DNA of 64,000 nucleotides from Tubiluchus corallicola (lineage: Eukaryota; Priapulida; Priapulimorpha; Priapulimorphida; Tubiluchidae): NCBI GenBank assembly GCA_030141605.1, contig JAQGDQ010000026.1:186001-250000 (forward strand). The letters run 5' to 3'. The translations under genes were made by a program, and so were the position numbers. The notes under the pieces are model-generated. The model was not told where the DNA came from and searched no databases. It worked only from the letters and a program-made list of their open reading frames with translations. Below are positions 45,151-58,967 of the stretch, piece after piece; position 1 is the first letter of the stretch, and each line of letters begins with the position of its first letter.

Positions 45151-47711
45151 TTTTGTAGAATACATTTTGCCGTTCAATCAATGTTGCCACTTTTTTGTCT
45201 CATGCAATTAAAATATTCTTCAAAGACATAATTGCATTCACACATTTCCTGGTAACTCTGGGTTAGCAGTTAGATAATTTGATTTATAAATGAGTGATTA
45301 ACAAAGCTCCGTCTTCAAATTTTCTTTGTTTTCTGTCAGTTCGCTATTGTGAAAAAACTTTTTTGTCCGGTTTTCTAAGAGATCTTCTCGCCTTTCCTTC
45401 ATTTTCTCCACATTGAAAGTAGCAACTTTCAATATATACCATTCATTATTTTGGTATCATAAATGGCAGTTTATTACTCAAAGACTTTTACTATTTCCTT
45501 AACATGTACTATTGATGTCATTACTTTCCTCTGCAAGATGTAAAATGTATTACTGGTTCTGCAGGCAGAAGGCACTGAAGTCCATGACGCCGTTTTAGGA
45601 AAGCATGTTTTTAGCAATGAGTGGTTGCGTCAATGTTTTATCCATAAGAAAAAATTTTTACTTAATGCACATTTGTATATAATGGGTAGTTGGAATAATA
45701 CATAGATTTTCTGTCACATCAAATTTCAATTTTTAAAATTAGTTTTATTAACTGCATTTATTAGAGATACAAAATTTAGGTACGTGTATTTTTGTGTTTT
45801 GCTGTGATAGTATTTGATTAGAAAACTTTCGTACCATCTGTTTCGATGTACCTGCTGCTCTATGCTACTGCAATTATTGGATGCTAATTATGATATGCAT
45901 TAGCATTAGATATTTAGTTTACGTCCTAAAAATGTGTGGTAATGTATGATATTATTTTATCTCTTATTTTTAGCAGTGTAATTCAAATGTTATAATTGTG
46001 GCATACTTACCATTGTCTTTCTGTAATTGTTTACAACTGTACAACTGTTGTGTGATGTTGCATAATGAGATTTGACTTGTTACTAGAATTCGCTAACCCT
46101 ATCAGTAACTTTTGTGAAGCTTTTGGCTTTATTTTTTGTGTGCAGCAACCAAAAAAAGAAATGTTCATTTATACTTTCTCATTATAATTTGTGTTTACAC
46201 AAACATCGTACCTTTGCAGATATGATAATCAAACCGCTATCTTACATTTTATCTGATGGATTCATCAAATATTACAAAACAAAATTTTGAGTATTGGAAA
46301 TCTTTCTGTGATCTAGCATGTGTGTTTTTGTGTGGCTGCGTAAGACAGCAGACCTGTTATTTGTAATATGTAATAATTGATAATAACCGGTAATAACTGG
46401 TAATAATTGGTAATAACTAATATGCAGGGTTAAACGATATGCATGTTGTTGATTATGGAAAGCAAGTTGAATTGCAAACAAATATTTTGTCAGTTTGATA
46501 AATTTGTTTTCAATTTTCATAATTAAAACAGCTTAATAGGTTAGAGAGTATGCTGAAAAGTAGTTAGGGGAGTAATATTTTGAGACCCTGTTAAATGTGC
46601 TTTTAAAAAACATTGGTGCCATGAAACAATTTTATACTTTATTTAAATGGAATGCAAAAAAGATTTCTTATTCACGTATTTAACTGCTCTCTACCCAACT
46701 TTCTGTGACAAAGTCACAAATTCATGTTAGGTGCTATTGTAGTTCTAGCTATATTTTTTGGCTGCATACCCTTTGCAGGTGAGCGTCTTGTTAAATGTAT
46801 AGCTGTAGCTTAGCTCAAACTACTAAGTAAATTTGTTGCTGTAGCTTAGTTCTGACTACAATTTTTTATAGTTCAGCCAACACCGTTTACAGCGTGCTAT
46901 TGTCTACATTGTCATAAAATTAGTGCCAATTTTAAGCCACTTGTAATTACCTCATTGGTTAATTTATTATACTGTGAAAATTATGTGCATTATCATTCCA
47001 AAAATTGTTTTTGTTAACAATTTTTATGTTGTCCTGTCACAACACTTTGTATGATATTATCTATCTTTCCTTCTTCTGCCAATTCAGGTGCAATTTTGTG
47101 AAATGAAATTGTTATATTTAGTTATAGCATAAAACATTGTAACTTAATCTTGTAAAAACAAATTTTTTTGTATAACAATTTATCATATACATAGCTTTAT
47201 TTAATTTACCTTTAAAACCATTTTAGATATATGTTTGTATCGATATTGTTTATGCTCTTTAATATGTTGCTACAATATATAAATTGTATTACCCTATAAA
47301 TTTGACTTGATTAATCATTGCTGAAAGGTATTTGTATCAAATAATTGACCATATTTCACAGCACGGTCACGACGGTGGCTGATTAAAAACAGTGAAACTA
47401 TAATACAAACAAATGTTATTTATATTGAAAAACAAAAAGCAAAGCCAGAAGCTTGACACAACAAATAGTAAAACAAAAAACCTTTAAAACCAAACCACAC
47501 ATAGTGATTTTGTGTTAAACCTAAATGACAACATTACAAATTACACTTACACTATCGAAACTATACTGACAAAGACTATTTCTCAAATATATGTTTGAAT
47601 AAACTGCTTTTCATTTAGATATTTAAAGGCTAAATAATACAAAAAAGAACCAGTTCTTTTTCTCACTTCATTTGTTACTTTGCCCAGCAGCTGCTGCTTA
47701 TAATAATCCTG
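45151..47711. other. AT-rich spacer between convergent genes
   Basis: No exon was recognised. A small GGTAATAACT/GGTAATAATT array lies near 46370-46425 and a partial duplicate of CTGTAGCTTAG near 46800-46850. Confidence 0.4.
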
Positions 47712-50700
47712 CTACCTTGAAATATTATTGATTATGATGATCAGGATGAATAACAGTAAATTTGCTCTGGTTTTGTTTTTTGACGTTGCTCCTGACTCCA
47801 GCATTTTCAGGAATAAGTTATCAGCTTTGGGATCCGTACCATCATAGAAGTGAATTGGACAGTTGTCATCTGTAACATTCAAGAGAAAAATTTACAGTGG
47901 ATGTTTAACATTTAGCATTAGAATAGATAACACAATACTAAGTTATTCTCTGTTAATAGTGAAGCTCTTATCGCTGTTACACGTGAAATAGGTTGCCGTT
48001 TCTGGTAAAAAATTATGTAACAGTGAAAACGCTACGTTCATTGTTTGCAAAGCAATGTATTTTCGAGCTTTATATGCACAGGCTTCAGAAGCCTTAAATT
48101 GGTTTCACACACCGGTTTAACTCGTTTCATGCTTTCAAATGTCTTAGCTTCAAATCTCCTATGTTGGGCTCACATATATTCCAATATATTCACACGTTTT
48201 CCAGCGTCTATAAACATTTTACTCTGTTATCGCACGTCCTGTATGACCTTTACTATTTCCATTAACTTCACGCATCTTTTGCTTTCACACATCTTCTAGT
48301 TCCATCACACATCTTTCTATGGTTTCATATACTTTCCAGTCCTGTCACTTATATTCCAAGCTTTCGCGCCTCTTTAAGTGTCTTTACGCACCTTTCAATG
48401 CTTTTACAGATCTTACAATGCCTTTACATATCTTTGAGTGCCTTCATGCATCTTTCAATGTTTTTACGCGTCTTCCAGTTTCTTCACACTCTTCCATCGC
48501 CTTCACACATTTTTCGATAGCTTTGCAGTGTCTTCAAATGTTTTCCGGTGCCTTCACACGTTTCCTTATGCATTCACACATCTTTTTGCGGATTCATACA
48601 TCTTCCAGTGTTTTCACTATCTTCCACTGCCTTCACACATCTTCCAGTGCTTTACTTGTATGTTCTTCCATGTTTTGACATGCTTTACATGCAGTTTTAC
48701 CTCGCTTCATATGTTTTTTGACGACTGTATACAACTTTAGATAGCTAGTTCGAGGCTTACGCGTTTTCTGGAAACCTTTGCGCGTTAAATACGTGCTCTA
48801 ATATTTTGCTAGCTCGTCTCTTTGTTGAGTCCACGCGCCCTGAAGAATGTAATTATTTTTTGTTGACGAATCCATAGCTTCAAGGATCTTTTAGTTCCTT
48901 GATGAAATGACTTCTGTTCTTCACCCCTTTTCTGAGAGAGTCATACATACTAAATTCGTGCGGTTCCACCAGCTTTTATTCGGCTAATAAATATTACAAA
49001 TTTTAAATAGACTTAATTGAAGCCAATGAAAGTTAAATACTTCCCCGTCAAGATAAACGAAAACAATAGGAACCACTGCGGCACCAACAAACGGACTCAC
49101 GCAAAAAACTCGCAGAAAGTGTTGGTTAATAATAATAGCATTACTTACGTAGACGTTCATTTTCTATGAGGGTCAACTTGAGACTTGCTCCTTCGGAAAA
49201 ATTTTGTGAAGTTGGTTGCTGATAAGTTCCACAACTCGAGCGGTGAGATCGAGACAAAGAGAATTGTCCATAAGAGTCCCGAATTAGAATCTAAACCAAT
49301 AAAAGTTACACGTATTAAAATTCAGAAGCTTACTTGAGCAAATATCCTACTTAAAGAAGATTTTCATGAATCAACGATGATGACAAATTATGTACATGTG
49401 TGAAGGTTATATGCAACCGCCAGGATTGTCTCGATTATCCGATACAAAAAAACGATAAGATTAATTCATTTTCATCTTATAAAACCACAACATAAGACAG
49501 TACTACACAAAATATAGACCTGCACAACATAAAGTACATACAAGAAAAAAGATAAAAACCACCAGCTAAATAACTGTCACAGTGTGCTTTTTAATTAAAA
49601 TTAATTTGTACGCGTCATTAGAGCAAAAAATAAATATAAATGTATACAACAAAAAACTAGTTTTAGTGTCGATTTCGAACAAGCTTAAAAACAGTACTTC
49701 ACATAAAACCGGAGAGACAGTTGTGGTTATGCGTTCAACCATTAAAACAGAGTATAATTTGTAACTGAAGCAATATTTGTACTCAAGTTCACTTACCCAA
49801 CATCTGTATTTGGAATAGGCGTCTTCGGGATCGTATGTATAAATGAAAGCTGTAGTATCCTCATTCCAGTAACCCAGGCATTTCCATTCATAATCAAGAA
49901 TTTCTGTAACAATTTATAGTAATAGATGCAGGATATTGTGGTCTTTTCCGAAAAGACTGTTATCATTGCGTTACAGATATTCGCACTTTTTGAAATGAAG
50001 CCAAGTAAGTAATTTAATGTAACCCATAAGGGTTACCCATAAGAATGCCGAACGATTTCTGCATCTTTGAGAAAAGCATCATCAAATACCCCTTTCGTGT
50101 GTATTTGAAACACTGCAGCTGCAGTTGCCAATGCTCTACTTCTGAATGGGACAATCGAAAATCTCCAATTATTTTCATTGGCTCGCCGGACTTCCATGCA
50201 AATATTGAGATTCTCATTTAGGTTTTGGGTACGCTTATCAAAATTAGGAAAGCCGGACGATTGATTAGACTAAATCTTATTTTAATTTGCTGTCCAAAAT
50301 ATACATTTTCTTGCCCATAAAAGTTATCAATTGTTAACTTTTGTTTATTTTTATTTAAATAATTATATTTAAATAATCAACCTGAGAAGTTAATTAACGG
50401 CAACCGAACACAACAATCGCTTACGTCACAAACTAATCACAATTTGTACAATGGTAAGCATATATCCTGCGCGTCAAGCACGTTTGCTTAAGAGAACATT
50501 GCTATAAGACGCTGATGTGATGTTACGAAAATGGGCTCTACGTCACACTGACATCACAGACGAACACTGCATCACAGATGATCATACTTATCACGGTATT
50601 GCGTCTATTTGTCGGACACGCGAATGTGACAGAAAGGCGCCATTGCCAGTCTTCTTGGATTCGTTGAGCCGTGCGTAACTTTGAAACTTTAATAAAATTT

Positions 50701-53700
50701 ATCAAACGCAGGTAATTATTATTAGTTTAAGCTTTGATTTAAAAAAAGCTATTGTAGTTTTCAATATTTTCAGAATACTTCATTCTGAGTTAATGTTTAC
50801 ACAATCGCCCGGTTTGCCTTTAAAGATTATATTTAAAGATCAGTCCAAGTCGAAATCTCGTAAATGGGACCACGCATTGATCTATCGCTAAATTAAACGT
50901 ATAATAAATAATATGGATTGGTTCTGTAAACCAAATATCTAACAAAAATGTGATTTCAATGATTTTATTGCCTACCAATAGAAAATTATGCCTACACATC
51001 AAGGCACCGCCTACATCCTTTAATTTTATAGTTTATTAACAATTACTACGAAATTGCTTGCTTACCGTATTTGTAATTGTTTGGTTGCGCTCTGTAATCT
51101 AGTGTCATGCATCTGTCTATGTCAATTTTGATAGTATCAGGCGCGTCAGGACAGATTTTTAACATTTGTTCCCAGTTGGTACAGTTTTCAGCTGGATCCT
51201 GTGGTCTTTTAGTAACCCCTGTTTTAATACACAATTCTTAATGATCGTTGAAAATTTATTACAAGTGTAAACTGCAAAGAAGATACACTGAGGTGGCATT
51301 TTGCCTAAGAATAGGTTTATTGTTCCTAAACATAAATTATGTATGCAAATTAATTTACCTTCACGTATTGTGAGTGGAGTTTGTCCTGCCTGCTGGAAAG
51401 TGAACATTCCTCTTATAGAGCAAGGTACCGGTACAGGATTCTTGCTGACGAGTATGTTGTATCTCCACCAGGCGGCATTGCTGAATGCTGTCCATGAACA
51501 TACAGCTCTAAAGTTCTTCTGAGGGAAGGCTCTGCCCTGACGAAATCGTATCAGATTGTGATGTCTTGGGAGGAAATCCCAACACATATAGTCTACCTGA
51601 CTGAAATAAGTTTAGTTGTTATTCCCACGGTCTTCCGAGAACCAGCAGAAGATAGCGCCCCTGTGAACGCCAGCACCTACAGTGTCATGTTTTACAGGGC
51701 AACTTTGTAATTGTTACAGAAAAAGACGGTATTATTGCACAATAAATTTTCATATTGCCGCCATATAAGGCTACAAGCACTGCTAGTACTATAATAATTT
51801 CAAAGGTTTGTGGCGTAGCTAAAAGGTTCATCATCATCATCGTCATCATAATCGTCATCATCATCATCATCATCATCGTCGTCGCCATCATCATCGTGTA
51901 TGGGACTGGTGCAACAGGCTGTACAAGACACCCAAGGCATGCACACTAAATTTTGAGGACACGATAGATTTGCTATTCTTTGAGCAGTAATTTGGTGTAA
52001 TATATTCTGTGCTGTTGCTCGTTTTTCGTGTACCTCCTCGGCTCCGAGCAAATGCGTGAACACTGAACAGGCTTGGACCGTGTAGAAAACAGGTAGCTGT
52101 TATGTTAATGAAAGGGTAGTATACGCTATGAGATCTACTGTATATTACAACTACCAGGACATGTCCTTTATCCCATCCCATTTAGTCCCATATTGTCCAA
52201 TAGTCAACAGATGCAAGCAATTTTAACATTTTGTGACATGCCTCAGTGTGATTACTGTGCAATGGAATAAAACCACTCACCAGCCACCCACGCCAAGTTT
52301 TGCTGTAAGCCATCGTGAATCGCGAGACTGTTGACATACGTAATACAGATGCTCCTCTGGGCCTTGGTCAGGTCGACTGATCTCGTGAATATGTGTGGAA
52401 TTGATGATAACCAATGAATCGTAGTTCGCGGTGTTGTAAAATTCTCCTCTGAAGTCATCAGGAAATTTACACCCAGGCATTACAGTTTCAGACTTCACTA
52501 CCAACAGGAACAACGAAAAAAACAGGTCAAAAATTATGCAGTAACAATTACTTATAGGTATATTATGGCTTATCAAGTTCGTTATCGGTATATCCAACTT
52601 AATACACACTGAACAACATTTGGTCATCTATGGTATATCTGTAAAAATTGTAAAAGCATGTGATCCACTTATTTCTACTTAGCCATAGATTACCTGTGGT
52701 AAGAGTAAGTTGCTCATAACCTTCCTTGGCGTTCTTGAGTTCTGAACACGACGCTGTTCTGGATTTTGTCATTAGTAGAGGCTGATCTGTCCTGTCAACC
52801 TGTATAGAAAAGATTTCACTTAACTGGGCAGAAGTCAATGGTCACTGTACTCCAACCAAGATCTCCCTAGGCAAACAGCTATGCACATAACTGAGAAACT
52901 TTTTGTAGCACACATACTACCAACCAAAATTAAGTTTTCAGCTTTTAAAGGATACCATTTCTGGTGCATGCTGATGACAGGTGCACATAAGAGTACTTGC
53001 CTAACATGGTTATTGTTTGGTCGCTCATTTTTGAGATATGAAATTTAGTAATTCACATTCTGACCTTGACGTTTTACTTTTCTAAATTAGCAAATTAGCT
53101 GCAGTCTTAAAGAGTGTGAAGACAAAGATTGCAGCAGATTTGGTTAGATCTCTGCTGCCATTTATCAAGATAATTCAATTCACCAAAGTACCATCTAACC
53201 GTGATCTTTTTAAGTAATAGCCAAACGCCTTTTCAATTATTGGCTGTTTTCACTCTTTTCATTTATTTTTGAGATATTTAAATATAGTAAAACGTGAATA
53301 TGATTTCACTTAATAAAAATTTTGATTGGTTAAATTAAATCTCCCAATAAATTAAATCGCTATAATAAATTGAGAATTCATGGTTAGGATGAAATCATTA
53401 ATGCATCCCCAATGAATTTATCCTAAGAACTAAGTATCAAGTCATTATGCAAAATCCAACCTCGAACTCTGGCTTCATGACCACTTCATTTTGCTCTTTC
53501 ATTTCTGAGAGATGCTACCGATGCAATGCAACATCATAAGATTTTGTGTTCGACCTTTGAAACTCTGAGTGACACAGACTTGTGTCAGGGCAATACGTCT
53601 ACCAAATTTGATTATATTTCGTTAATTTGTTTTATTTTTGGATATGCCATAGGGCACGTCAACATGATATGGGTGGAAACTTCAAGCGACTGTAAGCAGA

Positions 53701-55868
53701 TATAAAAAAAACTAAAAGAAGAGCAAAGGATTTGTGGTGAATTAGACCACGCGTAAAAACTCAAGTGACTATAAAAAAAACTCTGTACATCTGATTCACA
53801 AAACAATAGATAAATGTAACAGACAATTTTCAGAAATAACTGTAGCTGTATAATTTGTGCATTGCTGTGTGCACTAAAAATTATTGACTGACTTACAAAG
53901 CAAGAAAATCGAAGATAGTTTTGATCTTCTCCCATATTAACTGCTACTATATATCTATTTCCATTTTCTGCCACCCACTGTCCAAGACATCCGTATCTGT
54001 ACTCTGAAATTACAAATAAATGACTGTGGGTTAGCCATTGTTTAGCTATTTTTGAGGAGAGAAAACAGTTCCATCTAAATTTCGCTAAATAATTTGTCTA
54101 ACACATACGGTAATCAAACGAAGTCTCCACATCAGTGCATTTTCTATAATTCATGTAGAATCTTTGGTTTTCTATCTCGAAGTTGATGCCTGGTCGTTGG
54201 CAGGCTGTAATGTTGCTGAATGGATGGTTACATCTACCCACAAACAGCGTTTCGTACTGATATGCAAACTGCCAGACGCCTTCAAACGACGCTCTGCAAC
54301 TTTCAAATTTGGGGTCTAAGTCTAGAACAATATAATTTAGTTAACATTAATTCCAAGTAAGAGTTTTCTATTTTCTATATAACTAAACTTTAAGAATTTT
54401 AAGAAAATATATACTACATGGAACGTTCGAGCATAAATACCGGTCTGATAGGGAAATTGCTACACGTGCATAAAGCAACAGAATATTTTTTTTTCAAATT
54501 ATATTTTATTAAATTTGTAAAACAAATCATAATCAATTTAATTATAAGTCTGACAGCACTTACTAAACATGGTTTCAAGCGTGATATACTCCCCAATTAT
54601 CTCTGCGCATGCGACTTGTATGCTTGCGTATATATCACTTCGGTGACATGTGGCTGTTAAAAGTAAAAACACCGATTTACTGCACCTATTTTTCGTTCCA
54701 TGGATAATCTAAAAATAAATATTAGGCCGATAATTCTCAAACTTCATTCTGCTACCTCGAGCTCAAATTGTAAATTAACAGAAAATTGACAAAATTACAT
54801 AGACTTACTTAAGGCCTATTGAGTTTATCATTATTATCAAAATTGAAAATAAGCCTACAGTGCGTATTCCTAATCATTGATTTGCCATCTTTGATCTTTC
54901 CACAGTGGGTTTCTTCGAAATTTACTTGCGTGCTTGTTTAATAAAAGGCTTCAGCTAGATCATTTGAACTTACTCTGTTTCTTTTCCAAAACATTCGGTG
55001 TTCTGTAGTATACGCCAACACAAGTTTTGCACTTCCTAAAAAATAAAAGGATGAATGAATCAGATCCATGCACACATGATAACCCGTTTAATACGACTTT
55101 CCATGAAAGGTTAGCATGAACTGGATGGCAATCTACATTCAGGCTAAAAGTTAGAAGTTGGTATTTCACCAGGGACAGAAATCTTCATGCCAAGCCTTAA
55201 TTTCATTACTGTTACCTCTGCCAGGATTCTTTCTCTCAGAAATATAAATTTGCATAAGTGGGAATTTATACACTTGGGTAGTGGGTACGTTAAAAGTTTA
55301 TAGTGCACCACCTGATCATATAAAACCAACTTATAGAAGAACTACCCAGCATCTTGTAGTTGTTATTTATTGAGAAATTGCTTATATCAAAATGTTAATC
55401 ACATCATTTTTAATGTTAATTTTATTCTCTAAAATCACCTAATGCGCAGAAAGTGAACAAACGTGACAGAACAAGTACACTAAGGTAGGGAAATTTTTAC
55501 GACAAATATCTATTTATTTTGGATTTTGTTTTAGAATGTTTTTGACAGATAACCACTGTTATATGCAGTATTAGAAAATCTTCGGTTCCGCTAAACTGAA
55601 CAGTGGTTTAGTTTTGGACTAAAAATGCAACATGTCCTGCAAGAAATACTTTTCGCCTTAAAAAGAATAACAAGATAGTTTTACCCGTTGTTAAAGAGAA
55701 AGAAATTTCTGTAGACATTGTCAGCATCATTATACAACATTTCCACGCAGCGACCTTTATCTGACATGGAATATTCTTCTATTACATGAACATAGTCTTT
55801 TCCACCTTCGTACGAGTACCACTGTCCCTGCATCAGATGAGGAATTTGGCAAGGATACCCCAGCGCAT
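47712..55868 (-). CDS. Cys-rich secreted/anchored protein of the DUF7042-DUF7045 type, 5' end missing
   Basis: Exons from 5' to 3' on the minus strand: 55685-55868, 54974-55035, 54109-54321, 53897-54003, 52694-52799, 52281-52497, 51359-51600, 51066-51218, 49797-49903, 49149-49290 and 47712-47869. All borders are GT-AG and phases agree; about 562 residues are visible. Order: CQIPHLMQGQWYS...GRC; CKTCVGVYYRTPNVL; C..SFEGVWQFAYQYE...C; YGCLGQWV; a second module CKFPDDFRGEFYN; YMCWDFLPRHHNLIRFRQG; FRAVCSW...W.RYN; PCSIRGMFTF; YEWKCLGYWNEDTTAF; and a C-terminal hydrophobic ANLLLFILIIII. This alternation of C-x-(I/F)-P and CLG-W motifs fits the uncharacterised invertebrate family as I recall it. 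The C-terminal helix suggests a GPI signal or single anchor. The first exon must end in phase 1 and should carry a signal peptide; none was found upstream in the window. Confidence 0.75.
48060..48720. repeat. Degenerate ~23-bp minisatellite in the last intron of the Cys-rich gene
   Basis: Roughly two dozen or more diverged copies of CTTCACACATCTTCCAGTGC run on the plus strand. They create fake open frames rich in Phe, Ser and His. Confidence 0.8.
51829..51897. repeat. (ATC)n trinucleotide repeat
   Basis: CATCAT with CGTC interruptions gives poly-Ile, poly-Met and poly-Asp shadow frames. It is intronic in the Cys-rich gene. Confidence 0.9.
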
Positions 55869-57340
55869 CTAAAATAGTGATAGTTACAAATTTCCAAAAA
55901 CAAAATCGAGAAAAACTGCTAGAGCACAAATGACTGACTGAGTAAAAATTTAAATTACTTCGTAAATAGGTTACTGATAACTATTTTGCGAGCTGCTGAT
56001 GGGCGCTAGTTTTGGTGTCTCTGACGTCATGTGTTAGATTCGCAGTCATTGGGAAGAATTATTTAAATTATTAAAACGTTTCTTTTCAACTTATCGGAGC
56101 TCTCCAAAGAAGCATGTTCTTGGCTGATATACTTTGCAACTTTTTAACATATTTTAAAATCTCTAATTTCACTCTTCAAATTGTTTGCTGCCAACAGGTG
56201 AAGCGAACATAAAATTAAAATTGCACATAATTATGGCGTAATGATTTTTTTCGTCCTGCCCCAAGGAAAACCTGTAACTCTTGAGGTAAGGGGTTATAAA
56301 GAGAATACAGATAATTAAAACACAGAATTCTTACGACTAACAAGTTAGTGATGTGACAGGACGGATATGTTAATGCGATGAAATTATATTTAATATGGCG
56401 GAAATAATTCCACAGTTTAGAGGGCCGAGTGAAGCAACTAGATTTAAGATTTGAAGTCGGCTTTCCAACATTCAGAGAAATATTAAAAATCTGTTTGACT
56501 GGATTAAATGAACATTTCTTAGCATTGGCCTACATGTATCACATGTTTTTTTTTCACATAAACCCATCGATCGTCAAAATAGACATTGGCTGTAATATAT
56601 GAATGCAGCTTTGTTCCTAGACCTGACAGGCCAATACTTCTAGTTTTAGCTAAGGCGGAATAATAGAAACTATAGGAATAACCAAACATAAAACGCATTC
56701 CTTCTGTTTCAACCGGCCAATAAACACTAATCGTGCGTCTACCGCCAAAGCGAACTCTGCTATTAAAATTCCTACCGCATTATCCGTGTTTTGAATGTTA
56801 CATGGCGCTTATAATAACTTGAATGGTAATTTACTGATTTTGTTGAAACGGCTGTAAAAACAGGTAGAAATGTGCTACAGGCATTACCCGCTTGTCTGAT
56901 TATGTCGTATTAAAAGTTTTTCCATTATATCAATCTTTGTGCGTCACATACAGCAAACGAATTAATTTTTCGGCTGTGTAAAATATAAATAAGTGTTTAT
57001 CACATTGAGTGCACGTAAAGGCCAGCCACATAATATAATATAAGGTTAAATTTCTGTACTACAAGTACTGCTGAAATAGGTACAGGTACGTCTGAACCAC
57101 TGGAGAATCAAAGCATATCACCTACAATTAAAAAAAAAACCAGTTAAGATGTTCTTTGATTATAAAGTTTTACGCAAAAGAAAAACCGCGTACATAAATG
57201 TCCACCACTTATGGGTAGAGTTCGACACCATTATTCCTGCCCTTGTTGGTCCCATTTAGTAACATACACAAAATGGCGAGGAGCTGACACATGAAGGTTG
57301 TAACCCATTGTGACCTGTTCGTTATAGAGTTGTACAGTAC
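55869..57340. other. Upstream flank of the Cys-rich gene, first exon not identified
   Basis: I searched the minus strand for an ATG followed by a hydrophobic signal peptide and a phase-1 GT donor and found no convincing candidate. No repeats with clear ends were seen. Confidence 0.35.
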
Positions 57341-57682
57341 TTATTTACTTGCTTGCTTACTTACTTACTTACTTACTTACTTACTGACTGACTGACTGAC
57401 TGACTGACTGACTGACTGACTGACTTACTTACTTACTGTCTTACTTACTTTCTACCCACATACATACCTACCCATCCACTTACCTACCTACCTACGTACC
57501 TACCTACCTACGAACTACTTACCTATCTACCCACTACTGCCCCTACCTACTTACCTGCCTACCAACCTACCTACCTGCCTGCGTGCCTGCCTGCCTGCCT
57601 GCCTTCCAGTCTGCCTACCTACCTACCTACCTACCTACCTACCTACCTACCTACCTACCTACCTACCTACCTACCTACCTGT
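57341..57682. repeat. 340-bp mosaic of period-4 repeats
   Basis: TTAC units pass into TGAC units (about nine), back to TTAC, then CTAC/CTTAC, CTGC and finally about fifteen perfect CTAC units. Four-base periodicity persists almost throughout. The frame translates as Tyr-Leu-Pro-Thr repeats, which is an artefact. Confidence 0.9.
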
Positions 57683-58879
57683 ATGTACGCAGTAGTCTTA
57701 AGGTACACAGTGTTGCATTCTTTTTCCATATGTCCATTTTATTTATTATATATTTACATTATTAAGATTGAATCTGTAATGAAAACTGAAAACATAGGAT
57801 GTGACTATACACTTTTTATCCTGGGACTGTTGCAAGACATAGTTTCAAACTATGAAGAGCTAATAGGTTGGGCAAAGTGGCCTTTAATTTCACGGCGCTT
57901 CAGCAAGGCACTGTCAAGGACTTAAGACAAGGCCACGTGAGCAGGTCAATAATAATAATATATCCTTCAGACTTGGACAATTTAGGACCCATAGCCATGG
58001 TAATAAATCACTGGTGATTATTCAAGTATGCTGTCTGCGTCTGGCGTGTAAGTGTAGCCCCTGATTTCTGTCTTTTGAAACATTATGTTTGCTGAAAAAA
58101 CCGATTCCTTAGAATTTGACAAAAATGGAAAGATCTAAGGGGCTGCCGGATCTGTCCTAGTTTTTCTCCGATACCTGAAATCTCAACATTGGTAAATAAC
58201 ATAAGATAAATTATTGCTTGTGTACTATTTGCTGTAACTATTTGCATTTTCATCCCTATAAGAGACACAACCCAAGAGCGCCATATTTACTAATGCACAT
58301 TTATATAATTATTTAACTAAAAGAGCAAAAGAGCATGAATTTTAATTGCTTATTTCAGAATAAACACCGTCAAGATTTTTGCAACATTGTTTAATTCGTT
58401 ACGGTTTTCTTTGTGTGCATCACCACTTGACTCTTTCTAAGTACTTCCGGATCCCGGTCCTCTGATATGATCTTTTCTTGAAAACTTTTCCAAATTTTAA
58501 AAAATTTTCTTTTTTAGTGCGGCACATTCAAACAGATCTCATCTTCAATTTTTGCACAAACTCGTTATCGTCAGAACAGAAAATCTACCAGGTAATATTA
58601 TTCAATTTTGAGTTATTCAAATTGATTGCCATCTAGAAAAACTGCAATCGCCTGACTTTGAGTAACTCTTGAAGCCACTTATCTCACCACATAAAGCTGT
58701 TACAGCAAGTTCTGCAAATTGTGTGACTCCGATAGCCAAGCTGATTAACAAACAAGTCGTTCCCTGAATTACGTCTTGGGATGTTGAATTTGACCTACCA
58801 ACTTCTTATAGAAGCGCACACACACATATTTATCATATAATACCTATCTAACTATTTATTTATCTATCTAAATACTCTA
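57683..58879. other. Interval without recognised gene
   Basis: Short open frames only; none has splice sites and family similarity together. Confidence 0.35.
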
Positions 58880-58967
58880 TGCACACACACACACGCGCAC
58901 GCACCCACCCACGCACGCACGCACACACATACACGCACGCACGCACGCACGCACGCACACACACACA
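58880..58967. repeat. CA/CGCA microsatellite, first copy
   Basis: CACACA grades into GCACCCACCC and (ACGC)n. The same pattern, slightly shorter, begins the second duplicate at 59614. Confidence 0.9.

Noticed and set aside
48045-48740. Cys/Phe/His-rich plus-strand frames
   Set aside because: They arise from the degenerate 23-bp minisatellite and have no start context, splice sites or family similarity.
51685-52063. Poly-Met, poly-Ile and poly-Asp frames
   Set aside because: They are translations of the ATC microsatellite.
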